From an uncultured Collinsella sp. (lineage in GTDB: Bacteria; Actinomycetota; Coriobacteriia; Coriobacteriales; Coriobacteriaceae), in assembly GCA_959605475.1 (NCBI GenBank), contig CAUHFS010000051.1:1-14104 (forward strand): DNA of 14,104 nucleotides, in the 5' to 3' direction. This document shows, piece after piece, positions 1 to 6,437 of this stretch. Made by a program: the position numbers and the translations under genes. Every line of letters starts with the position of its first letter. Positions within the stretch are counted from its first letter, which is position 1. Below the pieces are notes generated by a model. That model was not told where the DNA came from. It did no database searches and was given only the letters and a program-made list of their open reading frames with translations.

Positions 1-9
1 CTCCTTCTT
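1..9 (-). promoter_or_regulatory. Possible ribosome binding site of a divergent gene left of the window
   Basis: Read on the minus strand, the first bases are CTCAAGAAGGAG, with a good Shine-Dalgarno core (AAGGAG) ending at the window edge. A minus-strand gene could start a few bases outside the window, divergent from the RpiR-type gene. This conflicts with reading the hairpin at 39-60 as a plus-strand terminator, so only one interpretation is likely to be right. Confidence 0.25.
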
Positions 10-16
10 GAGTACA

Positions 17-30
17 GCGCCCGCGGGCGC
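17..30. repeat. Perfect 14-bp GC palindrome
   Basis: GCGCCCGCGGGCGC is a perfect palindrome with no spacer. It could form a cruciform or be part of a terminator or leader structure, but it may be chance in GC-rich intergenic DNA. No function can be assigned from sequence alone. Confidence 0.4.
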
Positions 31-38
31 TCCCCTAC

Positions 39-60
39 ACGCGCTTCGATGCGCGTTTTT
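39..60 (+). terminator. Probable rho-independent terminator of an upstream plus-strand gene
   Basis: The arms ACGCGC (39-44) and GCGCGT (51-56) form a short GC-rich stem with a 6-nt loop, followed directly by a run of T to position 60. The T-run is on the plus strand only, so the terminated gene would lie left of the window in the same direction as the RpiR-type gene. The stem is only 6 bp, which limits confidence. Confidence 0.45.
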
Positions 61-121
61 CCACAACTGAAAGATACCAACCTACCGTCCGCGTGAGAAG
101 AGACAAGGTGCAATTCTCCGG

Positions 122-136
122 TGAAAGGTTCTTTCA
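122..136. promoter_or_regulatory. Candidate operator palindrome TGAAAG-N3-CTTTCA
   Basis: TGAAAG (122-127) and CTTTCA (131-136) form a perfect 6-bp inverted repeat with a 3-bp spacer, in the intergenic region upstream of the RpiR-type gene. TGAAAG recurs in direct orientation at 68-73 and 154-159; the starts at 122 and 154 are 32 bp apart, about three helical turns. RpiR-family proteins commonly bind short palindromes near their own genes, so autoregulation is plausible but not shown. Confidence 0.4.
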
Positions 137-138
137 TA

Positions 139-150
139 ACCGTAAACGGT
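139..150. promoter_or_regulatory. Second short inverted repeat ACCGT-AA-ACGGT
   Basis: ACCGT (139-143) and ACGGT (146-150) are perfect 5-bp arms around AA, starting 3 bp after the TGAAAG/CTTTCA palindrome. The right arm is also part of ACGGTAGGT (146-154), which is the exact inverse of ACCTACCGT at 80-88. This nesting suggests a protein-binding region rather than random sequence, though the arms are short. Confidence 0.35.
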
Positions 151-212
151 AGGTGAAAGTTTACCATCAACACTTGAAACGGCAAGGTGTATCTTGTAAT
201 TGGAAATGCCCG

Positions 213-218
213 TATACT
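213..218 (+). promoter_or_regulatory. Candidate -10 element for the RpiR-type gene
   Basis: TATACT lies about 50 nt before the chosen ATG, which would give a short 5' leader of roughly 40 nt. No good -35 hexamer sits at the usual 16-18 bp spacing (the sequence there is TATCTT at 190-195). The promoter is therefore either weak and activator-dependent or misassigned. Confidence 0.35.
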
Positions 219-255
219 ATGGCATTGCAAATCAAATTAGATTTTCATGCCAACC

Positions 256-260
256 AGGAG
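256..260 (+). promoter_or_regulatory. Ribosome binding site deciding the start of the RpiR-type gene
   Basis: AGGAG sits 6 nt before the ATG at 267. The upstream in-frame GTG at 153 has no comparable site, and its extra 38 residues match nothing in the family, so the ATG at 267 is preferred. Confidence 0.7.
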
Positions 261-266
261 CCATCC

Positions 267-1124
267 ATGACCGATAGTAGCAAGAGCGCACTTTCCCTCA
301 TAAGCACCCATCAGGGATACAGCGAGTCCGAGCAGCGCATTGTCGACTATATATTGGAGCACCAGTCCGAGGCGCCGCGCCTCACGGCCGCTCAGCTCTC
401 ACGCGCCGCCACCACGTCCGAGGCGACCGTTTCGCGCTTCTGCCGCAAGCTTGGCTTTGGCAGCTTCCGCAGCTTTCAGTTTTCGTTGGCGAGGGATTTG
501 GAAAGCCAGCGCAACGAGGGCCTGACTGACGAGGTCTCGCTCGACAATATGGAGCAGAGCCTCAAGAACATCTTGGCTGCCAAGGTGAGCGAGCTTAATG
601 CGACCATCGACGGAATCGACCACGATACGCTGGCGGCTGTTGTGCATGCCCTTAAGCATGCAGGGGTTATTGAGTTTGCAGCTGTGGGCAATACGAACGC
701 GGTCGCGCTCGATGCGACGTTTAAGTTTTCGCAGCTGGGCCTGCGCTGCATGGCGAGCACCATTAGCGAGACATCAATCGGCTTTGCGCTCACGTTACGC
801 CCGGGTGACGTCATCGTGCTAATCTCAAACTCCGGCAAATCGCGCCGACTGAATCGCATGGCAAAAGCGGCTCGCAACTGCGGCGCAACCGTAGTCGTCA
901 TCAGCAGCGACAGCAAATCCCCGCTCGCACGTCTGGCAGACTACACTTTTAATACCGTCAACCACGAAGCGCTGCTGACGACAGGCGACTTTGCGTTCTC
1001 TAAGATCAGCGCCACGATGATCATCGAAGTAATCTACAACTTCCTGCTGCCCGAGATTGAAGACGCTCGCGAGCATATCAGCTACTACGAGGAGCTCATC
1101 CAGCCGGATAAGGTTGTGGAGTAA
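267..1124 (+). CDS. RpiR/MurR-family transcriptional regulator (HTH + SIS)
   Basis: This 285-residue protein has the two-domain plan of the RpiR family. An N-terminal helix-turn-helix domain spans about residues 1-77, with the DNA-reading part around 37-65 (LTAAQLSRAATTSEATVSRF). A SIS phosphosugar-binding domain spans about residues 125-255, with AVGNTNAVALDA at 139-150 and the typical SNSGKS loop at 187-192. Family members sense phosphorylated sugars and control sugar or amino-sugar uptake and breakdown; the ligand cannot be read from this sequence. The start was set at the ATG with an AGGAG site. No sugar transport or catabolic gene lies within the window; the only neighbour is the convergent recN, so its targets are probably left of the window or elsewhere. 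Palindromes at 122-150 are candidate operators. Confidence 0.9.
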   Translation: MTDSSKSALSLISTHQGYSESEQRIVDYILEHQSEAPRLTAAQLSRAATTSEATVSRFCRKLGFGSFRSFQFSLARDLESQRNEGLTDEVSLDNMEQSLKNILAAKVSELNATIDGIDHDTLAAVVHALKHAGVIEFAAVGNTNAVALDATFKFSQLGLRCMASTISETSIGFALTLRPGDVIVLISNSGKSRRLNRMAKAARNCGATVVVISSDSKSPLARLADYTFNTVNHEALLTTGDFAFSKISATMIIEVIYNFLLPEIEDAREHISYYEELIQPDKVVE

Positions 1125-1165
1125 AAAGCGTAGTGGGACAAAAAATTCAGTCTATTTTGTCCCAC
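1123..1165. terminator. Hairpin between convergent rpiR-type gene and recN, probable terminator
   Basis: GTGGGACAAAA (1133-1143) and TTTTGTCCCAC (1155-1165) form a perfect 11-bp stem with an 11-nt loop. It starts 8 nt after the RpiR-type stop codon and ends 18 nt from the recN stop codon. On the minus strand the stem is followed, after 5 nt, by five T residues (1127-1123), which fits recN termination. On the plus strand no T-run follows, although the 3' arm begins with TTTT. It may serve both convergent genes. Confidence 0.65.
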
Positions 1166-1183
1166 CAACACCGGTGATACAAC

Positions 1184-2812
1184 CTAGCCTCGAGCTTCTT
1201 CAAGCATCTGCTTGGCATGCGCCAAGCTCGCCTCGGACTGATCGCCGCTCAACATGCGGGCGATCTCGGCGGTACGCGCTTCGCCGGTCACCTCGTCCAA
1301 ATGCGTCTGGGGAACATCGCCCGGTTCCTTACTGACAACATAATGTTTGTCGGCCATGACGGCGACCTGCGCCAAGTGGGTTACGACAATCACCTGATGC
1401 GTAGCGGCGAGATCTGCCAGCACGCCCGCGAGCGCACGCGCCGTGGAGCCACCGACACCAGCATCGACCTCGTCAAACACCAGCGTATCGACACCGTCCG
1501 CGTTACCGAGGACAACCTTGCTTGCCAGCATGACGCGGCTGAGCTCGCCGCCCGACGCAATTCGACGCAGGGGGCGCGGCGTCAAACCGGCACCGCTGCG
1601 GTATAGCAGCTCGTAGCTCGAAGGACCAACGGGCGTCCACTCAGCACGCGGAAGATCGCGCGACTCCCAGACGAGCTCGGCGCCACCCATCTCCAGGCGA
1701 GCCATCTGGCGGCCAACCTCGTGACAGAAGCGCGGGGCCGCCGTATTGCGAGCGCGCTTAAGCGCCTTGGCGGCAGCAAACAGTTCGCGCTCCGCCGCGC
1801 CAAGCGCTTCACGCGCCTTTTTGATCTGTTCATCGCCATCATCAACCAGGGACAGCAGCTCTTGAGAGCGATCGCGCATGGCAAACACGTCGTCCATGGA
1901 GGGACCCCACTGGCGCAGAAGGCCCTTGAGGTCGGAATACCGCTCGCGCATACGAGCCAGCTCGCGGGGGTCAAACGCAACGCCATCGCGATAAGCACGC
2001 AGCTCGTTGGCGCAATCCTCGAGCGAGATGCAGGCGTCCGAAAGTGCGTCGGCGATGTCACCTAGTTTGCGATCGACGGTCGCCATGCGTGAAAGCTCGG
2101 CCACGGCGCTGTTCACGGCATCGAGCGCACCCCCTTCGGCAGCAAGGGAGGCATGGGCCTCGTTAGCCGTCGCCACCAGCGCTTCGGCATGCTCCGACCG
2201 CGGCAGCAGCTCCTCGAGTTCCTCGTACTCACCTGGCTTGGGGTCGACCTCGGCGATACGCTCGAGGGCAAAACGCGCTTCCTCGACGCGACTCCCCTGC
2301 GCGCGTGAGGCTTCCTCCACACGGCGAAGCTCCTTGGCGGCGGCACGCGAAGCCTTAAAGCAGGTGCGATACTTCTCGAGCGCCTCAAGTGCCGCGCGCC
2401 CAGCCCAAGCATCGACCATGGCAACATGATGTGCCGGATCGAGCAAACGCTGGTGCTCGTGCTGGCCGCAAAGATCCATCATCACGCCGACGCGCTCGGA
2501 AAGCTCGCGTACGCTGGCGATGCGGCCGTCAATCTTTACGCGGCTGCGGCCCTCGGCAGAAAGGCTGCGCTGCACGGTGAAGCCCTCCGCGTCGTGCGGG
2601 CCATCGAACAGGCGTGCCTCGACGCTCGCCAGCGCCTCGCCCTCGCGCACCGTCGACGAATCCGCGCGCTCGCCCAAAATAAGCTTGAGGGCCGAGAGCA
2701 GCGCGGTCTTGCCGGCGCCGGTCTCGCCGGTCAGGACAGTCAGGCCGGCACTCGGCACCAGCGTCGCCTCGCGAATGAGTGCAATGTTAGAAACCTGCAG
2801 CTCATCGATCAT
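1184..2812 (-). CDS. recN: DNA repair protein RecN (SMC-like ATPase)
   Basis: RecN is an SMC-like ATPase that acts early in double-strand break repair with RecA. The 542-residue length is close to the usual 550-560. The Walker A motif GETGAGKT is at residues 29-36, a conserved GQHEHQRLL block at 116-124, a long charged alpha-helical/coiled-coil region at about 140-360, the ABC signature SGGELSR at 420-426, Walker B LVFDEVDAGVGG at 444-455 and the THLAQVA switch at 478-484. All ATPase elements look intact. The ATG at 2812 overlaps the end of nadK by 11 nt and has a GGAG site at 2819-2822. It is the last gene of the efp-to-recN unit and is followed by the hairpin at 1133-1165. No SOS box is evident, consistent with transcription from upstream. 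Confidence 0.97.
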   Translation of the reverse strand: MIDELQVSNIALIREATLVPSAGLTVLTGETGAGKTALLSALKLILGERADSSTVREGEALASVEARLFDGPHDAEGFTVQRSLSAEGRSRVKIDGRIASVRELSERVGVMMDLCGQHEHQRLLDPAHHVAMVDAWAGRAALEALEKYRTCFKASRAAAKELRRVEEASRAQGSRVEEARFALERIAEVDPKPGEYEELEELLPRSEHAEALVATANEAHASLAAEGGALDAVNSAVAELSRMATVDRKLGDIADALSDACISLEDCANELRAYRDGVAFDPRELARMRERYSDLKGLLRQWGPSMDDVFAMRDRSQELLSLVDDGDEQIKKAREALGAAERELFAAAKALKRARNTAAPRFCHEVGRQMARLEMGGAELVWESRDLPRAEWTPVGPSSYELLYRSGAGLTPRPLRRIASGGELSRVMLASKVVLGNADGVDTLVFDEVDAGVGGSTARALAGVLADLAATHQVIVVTHLAQVAVMADKHYVVSKEPGDVPQTHLDEVTGEARTAEIARMLSGDQSEASLAHAKQMLEEARG

Positions 2813-3662
2813 GACGGACTCCGTAGAATACGCGGCTCACCGAGTTATAGAAGCTCTCGGGGCCGTAATCCAGCAGCAACACATCTCCGGGACCGCGACG
2901 CACCGCCACGCTCTCAACGGTGCCATCGCAGGTAATAAACTGTCCATCGATAGCGATCGCCGGAACACTCGGACGGTCATCAGACATAAAGATTTCGACA
3001 ACATCGCTCGGCGAGGTCAAAAAGGCGCGAGCCTGAATGGTATGCGGAGCAATCGGCACACAGACCATGCCCGTGTAATCGGGGCTGACGATGGGGCCGC
3101 CGGCGGATAGCGCGTAGCCGGTGGAGCCAGTCGCCGTCGATACAACCACGCCGTCGCCACGCAGTCGATCGATATGGTGGCCCGACACCGTGATGTCGAA
3201 CTCAACCATATCGGACAGCGGACCGCGGGTAAGCGCCATGTCGTTGAGGGCGAAGGTGCGAACGACATCCTTCGTACCGTCTTCGCGCACGGACACGATA
3301 TCCGCGGCGATGGTGGCGCGACGGCTCACGTGCAGCTCACCGGACAGGGCATCACTCACAACCTTAAGAATGTCGCGCTCCTCGGGGCTCGCAGCAGTTA
3401 AAAAGCCCAGGTGACCATAGGAAAGACCGAGGATAGGAATCTCGCGATGGTTGAGGATGCGGGCAGCGCGCAGCAGCGTGCCGTCGCCGCCGAGCGTAAT
3501 GACCAGATCGGAGCCGTCAATATCAGGCGTGCTCTGAATCTTGGATCGCTGGTCGGCAGCCCATGCGACCTCATAGCCCTGGCGCGTCAGCCAAAGCTCG
3601 AGCATGAGGCCGCTCTCGACCGCCTCTTGCTTGTAGTAATTGGGAACCAGAAAGACCTTCAT
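2802..3662 (-). CDS. nadK: NAD kinase
   Basis: NAD kinase phosphorylates NAD to NADP in the cytosol. The 286-residue protein has the family hallmarks: the GGDGT phosphate-binding motif at residues 58-62, GHLGFL at 83-88, the Asn-acidic pair at 140-141 (here ND; many homologues have NE) and the long conserved segment at 170-192 starting DGVVVSTATGSTGYALSAGG. The Asp of GGDG and the SxxTGS region are intact, so it should be active. Its start codon overlaps the tlyA stop as ATGA at 3659-3662, showing tight translational coupling, and its end overlaps recN by 11 nt. The tlyA-nadK-recN order is common in actinobacteria and other Gram-positives. No argR/ahrC gene lies between nadK and recN. Confidence 0.97.
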   Translation of the reverse strand: MKVFLVPNYYKQEAVESGLMLELWLTRQGYEVAWAADQRSKIQSTPDIDGSDLVITLGGDGTLLRAARILNHREIPILGLSYGHLGFLTAASPEERDILKVVSDALSGELHVSRRATIAADIVSVREDGTKDVVRTFALNDMALTRGPLSDMVEFDITVSGHHIDRLRGDGVVVSTATGSTGYALSAGGPIVSPDYTGMVCVPIAPHTIQARAFLTSPSDVVEIFMSDDRPSVPAIAIDGQFITCDGTVESVAVRRGPGDVLLLDYGPESFYNSVSRVFYGVRHDR

Positions 3663-4462
3663 AGCGTTGCAGCTTTCTCGCTCAAAACCGATACCTGGGA
3701 TTGCAGCTCATCGTCGGTACGTTCACCGGGGGCAAATCTCGTGCCGTACAGGAAAAACTCAACGTTTCCCTTGGCACCGTGAATGGGCGACACGCACACA
3801 TCGACCGGGAACAGCCCCTTGGCAGCAAAGAGTTCAACTGCCGCAACGAGTGTATCGCGGCGCACGGCGGGATCAGTCACAATGCCGCCCTCACCCACCA
3901 GCGCCGCCGGAGCCTCAAACTGCGGCTTTACGAGCGTGCAAAACGAACCCGAAGGCTTCAGGCACGCCAGCACGGCGTCGATGATATTCGCGATATTCGT
4001 AAACGACACATCGCACACGGCCAGATCGATAGCACCGCCGTAGCCGAGCTCGGGCAACTGCGTCACATTCGTGCGCTCGTGGAGCGTCACGCGATCGTCC
4101 TGACGCAACGACCAATCGAACTGGGCGCGACCCACGTCCACCGAGACAACGGTCGCAGCTCCGCGCTTGAGCAGGCAATCGGAAAAGCCGCCGGTAGAGC
4201 AGCCCACATCAAGACAGGCAAGGCCCGTCGGATTGATACCAAATACATCAAGCGCGCCTTCGAGCTTAAGACCGCCGCGGCCAACATAGGGAATGCGTCC
4301 CTTCACGTGCAGCGGCAGGCCCGGGGTCACCTTAAGGCCCGGCGAAGTCAAGCGCTCGCCGCCACTCGAGACCAAGCCGGCCATAAGAGTGCGAAGGGCA
4401 TCCGCGCGATCGGCGCAGATGCCCTGTGAAATCAGTTCGTCATCAAGACGCACGCGTTTCAT
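3659..4462 (-). CDS. tlyA: TlyA-type rRNA 2'-O-ribose methyltransferase
   Basis: TlyA family proteins 2'-O-methylate rRNA; in Mycobacterium the targets are 16S C1409 and 23S C1920, and loss gives capreomycin resistance. From the chosen ATG the protein is 267 residues, matching the family's usual ~268. It opens with an S4 RNA-binding domain (MKRVRLDDELISQG onward, about 1-60), then VGRGGLKLEGAL and the SAM-binding motif LDVGCSTGGF at 84-93. The RrmJ-like catalytic set K67, D151 (CDVSF), K179 (LVKPQFEA) and E235 (KGNVEFFLY) is complete. The start is uncertain: ATG at 4471 adds only three residues, and neither has a strong Shine-Dalgarno. An ATG at 4561 would overlap xseB by 65 nt and adds unconserved sequence. 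In Bacillus the homologue yqxC lies near recN in the same way. Confidence 0.93.
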   Translation of the reverse strand: MKRVRLDDELISQGICADRADALRTLMAGLVSSGGERLTSPGLKVTPGLPLHVKGRIPYVGRGGLKLEGALDVFGINPTGLACLDVGCSTGGFSDCLLKRGAATVVSVDVGRAQFDWSLRQDDRVTLHERTNVTQLPELGYGGAIDLAVCDVSFTNIANIIDAVLACLKPSGSFCTLVKPQFEAPAALVGEGGIVTDPAVRRDTLVAAVELFAAKGLFPVDVCVSPIHGAKGNVEFFLYGTRFAPGERTDDELQSQVSVLSEKAATL

Positions 4463-4496
4463 GAATGCCATCAACCATTCGTATCCGGAGATGCGG

Positions 4497-4736
4497 CTAG
4501 CTATCCTGGGATTCGTTTGCCGCATCCTCATCGTATTCCTGCTCGAGCTTATCGGCCTCACGCGGCGTCAGCTCAAACTTATCGACCATGTCAACCGCAC
4601 GGGAGCCAAGCTCAATCGCCTCGTCAAACAGATCGAGCGAACGCTCCAAGGACGTATCCTTAGAGCGAACGGTAGCTATGATCTGGTCCAAGCGGTCCGA
4701 AATCTCGTCGAAGTTGCGGACGGAACCCTCTGGCAT
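4497..4736 (-). CDS. xseB: Exodeoxyribonuclease VII small subunit
   Basis: XseB is the small subunit of exonuclease VII, which degrades single-stranded DNA together with the large catalytic subunit XseA. The 79-residue product is family-sized and almost wholly helical. Residues 9-52 (NFDEISDRLDQIIATV ... SLERSLDLFDEAIELG) match the family core of two amphipathic helices with the typical LE.SL.LF.E.I pattern. The C-terminus is acidic and variable. The gene starts 2 nt after the nusB stop codon; a GAGGAG site lies 5 nt before its ATG, inside the end of nusB. The partner xseA, usually directly upstream, is not in this window, so it must be elsewhere if the enzyme is functional. The short length leaves some uncertainty, but the context supports the call. 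Confidence 0.85.
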   Translation of the reverse strand: MPEGSVRNFDEISDRLDQIIATVRSKDTSLERSLDLFDEAIELGSRAVDMVDKFELTPREADKLEQEYDEDAANESQDS

Positions 4737-4738
4737 GG

Positions 4739-5323
4739 CTACTCCTCGATGGTACCGGTCTCGGCCTCGGCGACCTCAGCGTCCTCGTCGAGAACGCCGG
4801 CCGCAGCCTGAGCGGCGGCAACCTTGGCGGCAGCCTCGACAGCCTGGGCCTCCTCGCGAGCGCGATCCTCGGCCAGCAGCTCCTGGTACAGGTCCTCGCC
4901 CGGCAGCTCCTCGCTGCGAGCGATCTTGCCCAGCACGCCGTTGACGAACGACGCGGACTGGTCGGTGCCATAGGCCTTGGCAAGCTCGACGGCCTCGTTG
5001 ATCACGATGGCGTCCGAGACCTCCTCGTCGGTGAGGAAACGCATCTCGTAAACGGCGATACGCAGCAGATTGCGGTCGGCGCCGGGCATGCGCATAAGAT
5101 CCCAGTTCTTGGCAACGGAGCGCAGGGCACAGTCGATGCGATCAATATGCTCGTAGGCACCGCGGCAAAGCTCCAGCGCATAGGGGTCGAGGGGACCCTT
5201 CGAGATCAGGAAATCGCCCTCGAGGACGCGCTCGAGCGGGCTGTCCGTGGCCTCGGCCTGGAACAGCAGCTGCAGCGCCTGACTGCGGGCAAGCGTACGC
5301 CCGCGATAAACCTTAAGGCTCAA
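4739..5323 (-). CDS. nusB: Transcription antitermination factor NusB, with C-terminal extension
   Basis: NusB binds boxA RNA with S10 (NusE) and supports rRNA antitermination. Residues 1-135 match the all-helical NusB fold: an arginine-containing N-terminus (GRTLARSQALQLLFQAE), ADRNLLRIAVYEM at 82-94 and the conserved INEAVELAKAYG...FVNGVL segment at 109-131. Unlike the usual ~130-150 residue protein, it carries about 55 further residues (140-194) rich in Ala and Glu, ending in an acidic tail. The start is a TTG codon: no ATG or GTG fits, and AAGGAG lies 5 nt upstream within the end of the Asp23-family gene, 3 nt separating the two genes. It lies between the Asp23/YqhY gene and xseB, as in the yqhY-nusB region of Bacillus. 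Confidence 0.94.
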   Translation of the reverse strand: MSLKVYRGRTLARSQALQLLFQAEATDSPLERVLEGDFLISKGPLDPYALELCRGAYEHIDRIDCALRSVAKNWDLMRMPGADRNLLRIAVYEMRFLTDEEVSDAIVINEAVELAKAYGTDQSASFVNGVLGKIARSEELPGEDLYQELLAEDRAREEAQAVEAAAKVAAAQAAAGVLDEDAEVAEAETGTIEE

Positions 5324-5326
5324 AGG

Positions 5327-5689
5327 TTACTCCTTGGGGAAAACGAGGCCGTCGATGCAAACGTCAACGCGCTCGACCTCGACACCCACCTGGGCATCGA
5401 TGGCGGCGACTACAGCGGCGCGAACGGCCTCGGCGAGTTTCTTGAACGGATAGCCAAAGAACACCACAACGCGCACGGTGAGTGCGAGCTTGTCGCCAAC
5501 GACCTCGGCCTCGACCGCCGGCTCGGAAGCCGGGGCCTTGGACGAGAGCATCATGGAGACAAGGTTGGTGGCAAGGTCCTTGACGCCAACGGAGGCGATG
5601 CCCTCGACATCGGACACGGCGCGCGAGACGATGGCGGTCAGAACATCGGGCGAAATGCCGATGCCGTCAATCTTGATTTCCTGGGGCAT
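5327..5689 (-). CDS. Asp23/Gls24 family envelope stress response protein (YqhY-like)
   Basis: This 120-residue protein belongs to the Asp23/Gls24 (DUF322) family. The N-terminal part (GIGISPDVLTAIVSRAVSDVEGIASV) has the typical 'ISP.V....A....V.GV' pattern, followed by the hydrophobic 'V.V.V.F.GYP...LAE.VR..V..A' segment near residues 70-100 and the C-terminal 'VERVDVCIDGLVF'. There is no signal peptide or membrane span. Family roles vary: Asp23 of Staphylococcus is a membrane-associated stress protein, and YqhY of Bacillus is linked to acetyl-CoA carboxylase control. The location next to nusB fits the YqhY subgroup. AGGAGG at 5694-5699 precedes the ATG. accB/accC are not present here. Function beyond the family is unknown. 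Confidence 0.85.
   Translation of the reverse strand: MPQEIKIDGIGISPDVLTAIVSRAVSDVEGIASVGVKDLATNLVSMMLSSKAPASEPAVEAEVVGDKLALTVRVVVFFGYPFKKLAEAVRAAVVAAIDAQVGVEVERVDVCIDGLVFPKE
5330..5335 (-). promoter_or_regulatory. Ribosome binding site supporting the TTG start of nusB
   Basis: AAGGAG on the minus strand, overlapping the last codons of the Asp23-family gene, lies 6 nt before the TTG at 5323. It is the main reason to accept a TTG start, because no ATG or GTG precedes the conserved N-terminus. Confidence 0.7.
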
Positions 5690-5713
5690 GAGTCCTCCTA
5701 GAAAAGTTGGTTG

Positions 5714-6277
5714 CTAGACGCGGGAGACGAACTTGCCGTCGCGGGTGTCAACCTTGATGACCTCGCCCTCGTTGAGGTACATGGGGACCTGGATGACAGC
5801 ACCGGTGTCGATCGTGGCCGGCTTGGTGGAACCCTGGACGGTGTCGCCCTTAAAGCCCGGGTCGGTCTGGACAATGGTGGTCTCGATGAACATCGGCGGG
5901 GTCACGCCCATAAGCTCATCGTCGGCAAAGAGCAGCTGGAAGATGTCGTTCTCGCGCAGCCACTTGGAGTTCTCGCCCACCATGTCCTCGGGAACGGGAA
6001 CCTGCTCATAGGTCTCATTGTCCATGAAGATGTAGTCGGTGCCATCGTTGTAGAGGTACTGGAACTCACGGGTGGTGAGCATGACGCTCTCGAACTTGGT
6101 GCCGGCGTTGCAGGTGTTCTCGACGACGCGGCCGCTCTTGATGTCGCGGGTCTTGTAGCGCACAAACGCGCCGCCCTTGCCCGGCTTGACATGCTGGAAC
6201 TCGACAATGGTGTAGACCTTGTCCTTGATGCGGAGACCGAGGCCGTTCTTGAAGTCGGCGGTAGAAATGGTAGGCAT
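5714..6277 (-). CDS. efp: Translation elongation factor P
   Basis: EF-P binds between the P and E sites and rescues ribosomes stalled at consecutive prolines. From the ATG at 6277 the protein is 187 residues, the normal size, with three beta-barrel domains: a KOW-like N-terminal domain (about 1-63), the middle OB domain (FMDNETYEQVPVPED) and the C-terminal OB domain with the EF-P signature (TDPGFKGDTVQGSTKPATIDTG). The tip loop is HVKPGKGGAF, with Lys34 in the position that is lysylated in E. coli. Its modification state here is unknown, and no EpmA/EpmB genes are present. An in-frame start at 6310 adds 11 unconserved residues; GAAAGG lies 5 nt before the 6277 ATG. A terminator upstream and a TATAAT at 6335-6340 suggest it starts its own transcript. 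TAG ends it 24 nt before the Asp23-family gene. Confidence 0.97.
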   Translation of the reverse strand: MPTISTADFKNGLGLRIKDKVYTIVEFQHVKPGKGGAFVRYKTRDIKSGRVVENTCNAGTKFESVMLTTREFQYLYNDGTDYIFMDNETYEQVPVPEDMVGENSKWLRENDIFQLLFADDELMGVTPPMFIETTIVQTDPGFKGDTVQGSTKPATIDTGAVIQVPMYLNEGEVIKVDTRDGKFVSRV

Positions 6278-6334
6278 AGCGACCTTTCTTGTTATGGGCA
6301 GAACGCACAAGCGTCCAAATTACATACGAGCGAA

Positions 6335-6340
6335 ATTATA
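6335..6340 (-). promoter_or_regulatory. Candidate promoter -10 element for the efp-to-recN unit
   Basis: A perfect TATAAT occurs on the minus strand about 58 nt before the efp ATG, in an AT-richer patch of an otherwise GC-rich region and just downstream of the terminator that ends the peptidase gene. No good -35 hexamer stands 16-18 bp away. It is the best candidate for the start of the seven-gene unit. Confidence 0.5.
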
Positions 6341-6370
6341 CACTTGCAGACGGCGCCTGCGGCGAGCGCA

Positions 6371-6414
6371 TAAAAAGAGAACGCGGGGCGTCCGAATCGA
6401 TCCGGACGCCCCGC
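6371..6414 (-). terminator. Rho-independent terminator after the Xaa-Pro peptidase gene
   Basis: GCGGGGCGTCCG (6383-6394) and CGGACGCCCCGC (6403-6414) form a perfect 12-bp stem with an 8-nt loop. On the minus strand the stem is followed by GTTCTCTTTTT, a good T-rich tail. It lies 23 nt after the peptidase stop codon and before the efp promoter candidate, so it separates the two transcription units. Confidence 0.9.
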
Positions 6415-6437
6415 CCCAAACTATCTACCGAAGTAGA

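Noticed and set aside
1..93. Open frame from the left edge to a TGA at 94-96
   Set aside because: The 31 codons show no recognisable protein and contain a hairpin with a T-run; the open frame is plausible by chance in GC-rich DNA.
153..266. Upstream extension of the RpiR-type gene to a GTG at 153
   Set aside because: The added 38 residues are not part of the family, include the likely promoter region, and lack a ribosome binding site; the ATG at 267 has AGGAG at proper spacing.
2802..3662. NadK with ND in place of NE at residues 140-141 as a possible inactivating change
   Set aside because: Aspartate at this position occurs in active NAD kinases and all other motifs are intact, so it is not evidence of altered function.
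3701..4429. Plus-strand open frame (242 codons) opposite tlyA
   Set aside because: Antisense shadow: TlyA has a full set of catalytic motifs on the minus strand, while this translation resembles no family.
4463..4561. Longer tlyA start at 4561
   Set aside because: It would overlap xseB by 65 nt and add 33 residues before the S4 domain start that known TlyA proteins do not have.
5711..6373. Plus-strand open frame (220 codons) opposite efp
   Set aside because: The translation is Val/Leu/Asp-rich shadow sequence; EF-P is unmistakable on the other strand.
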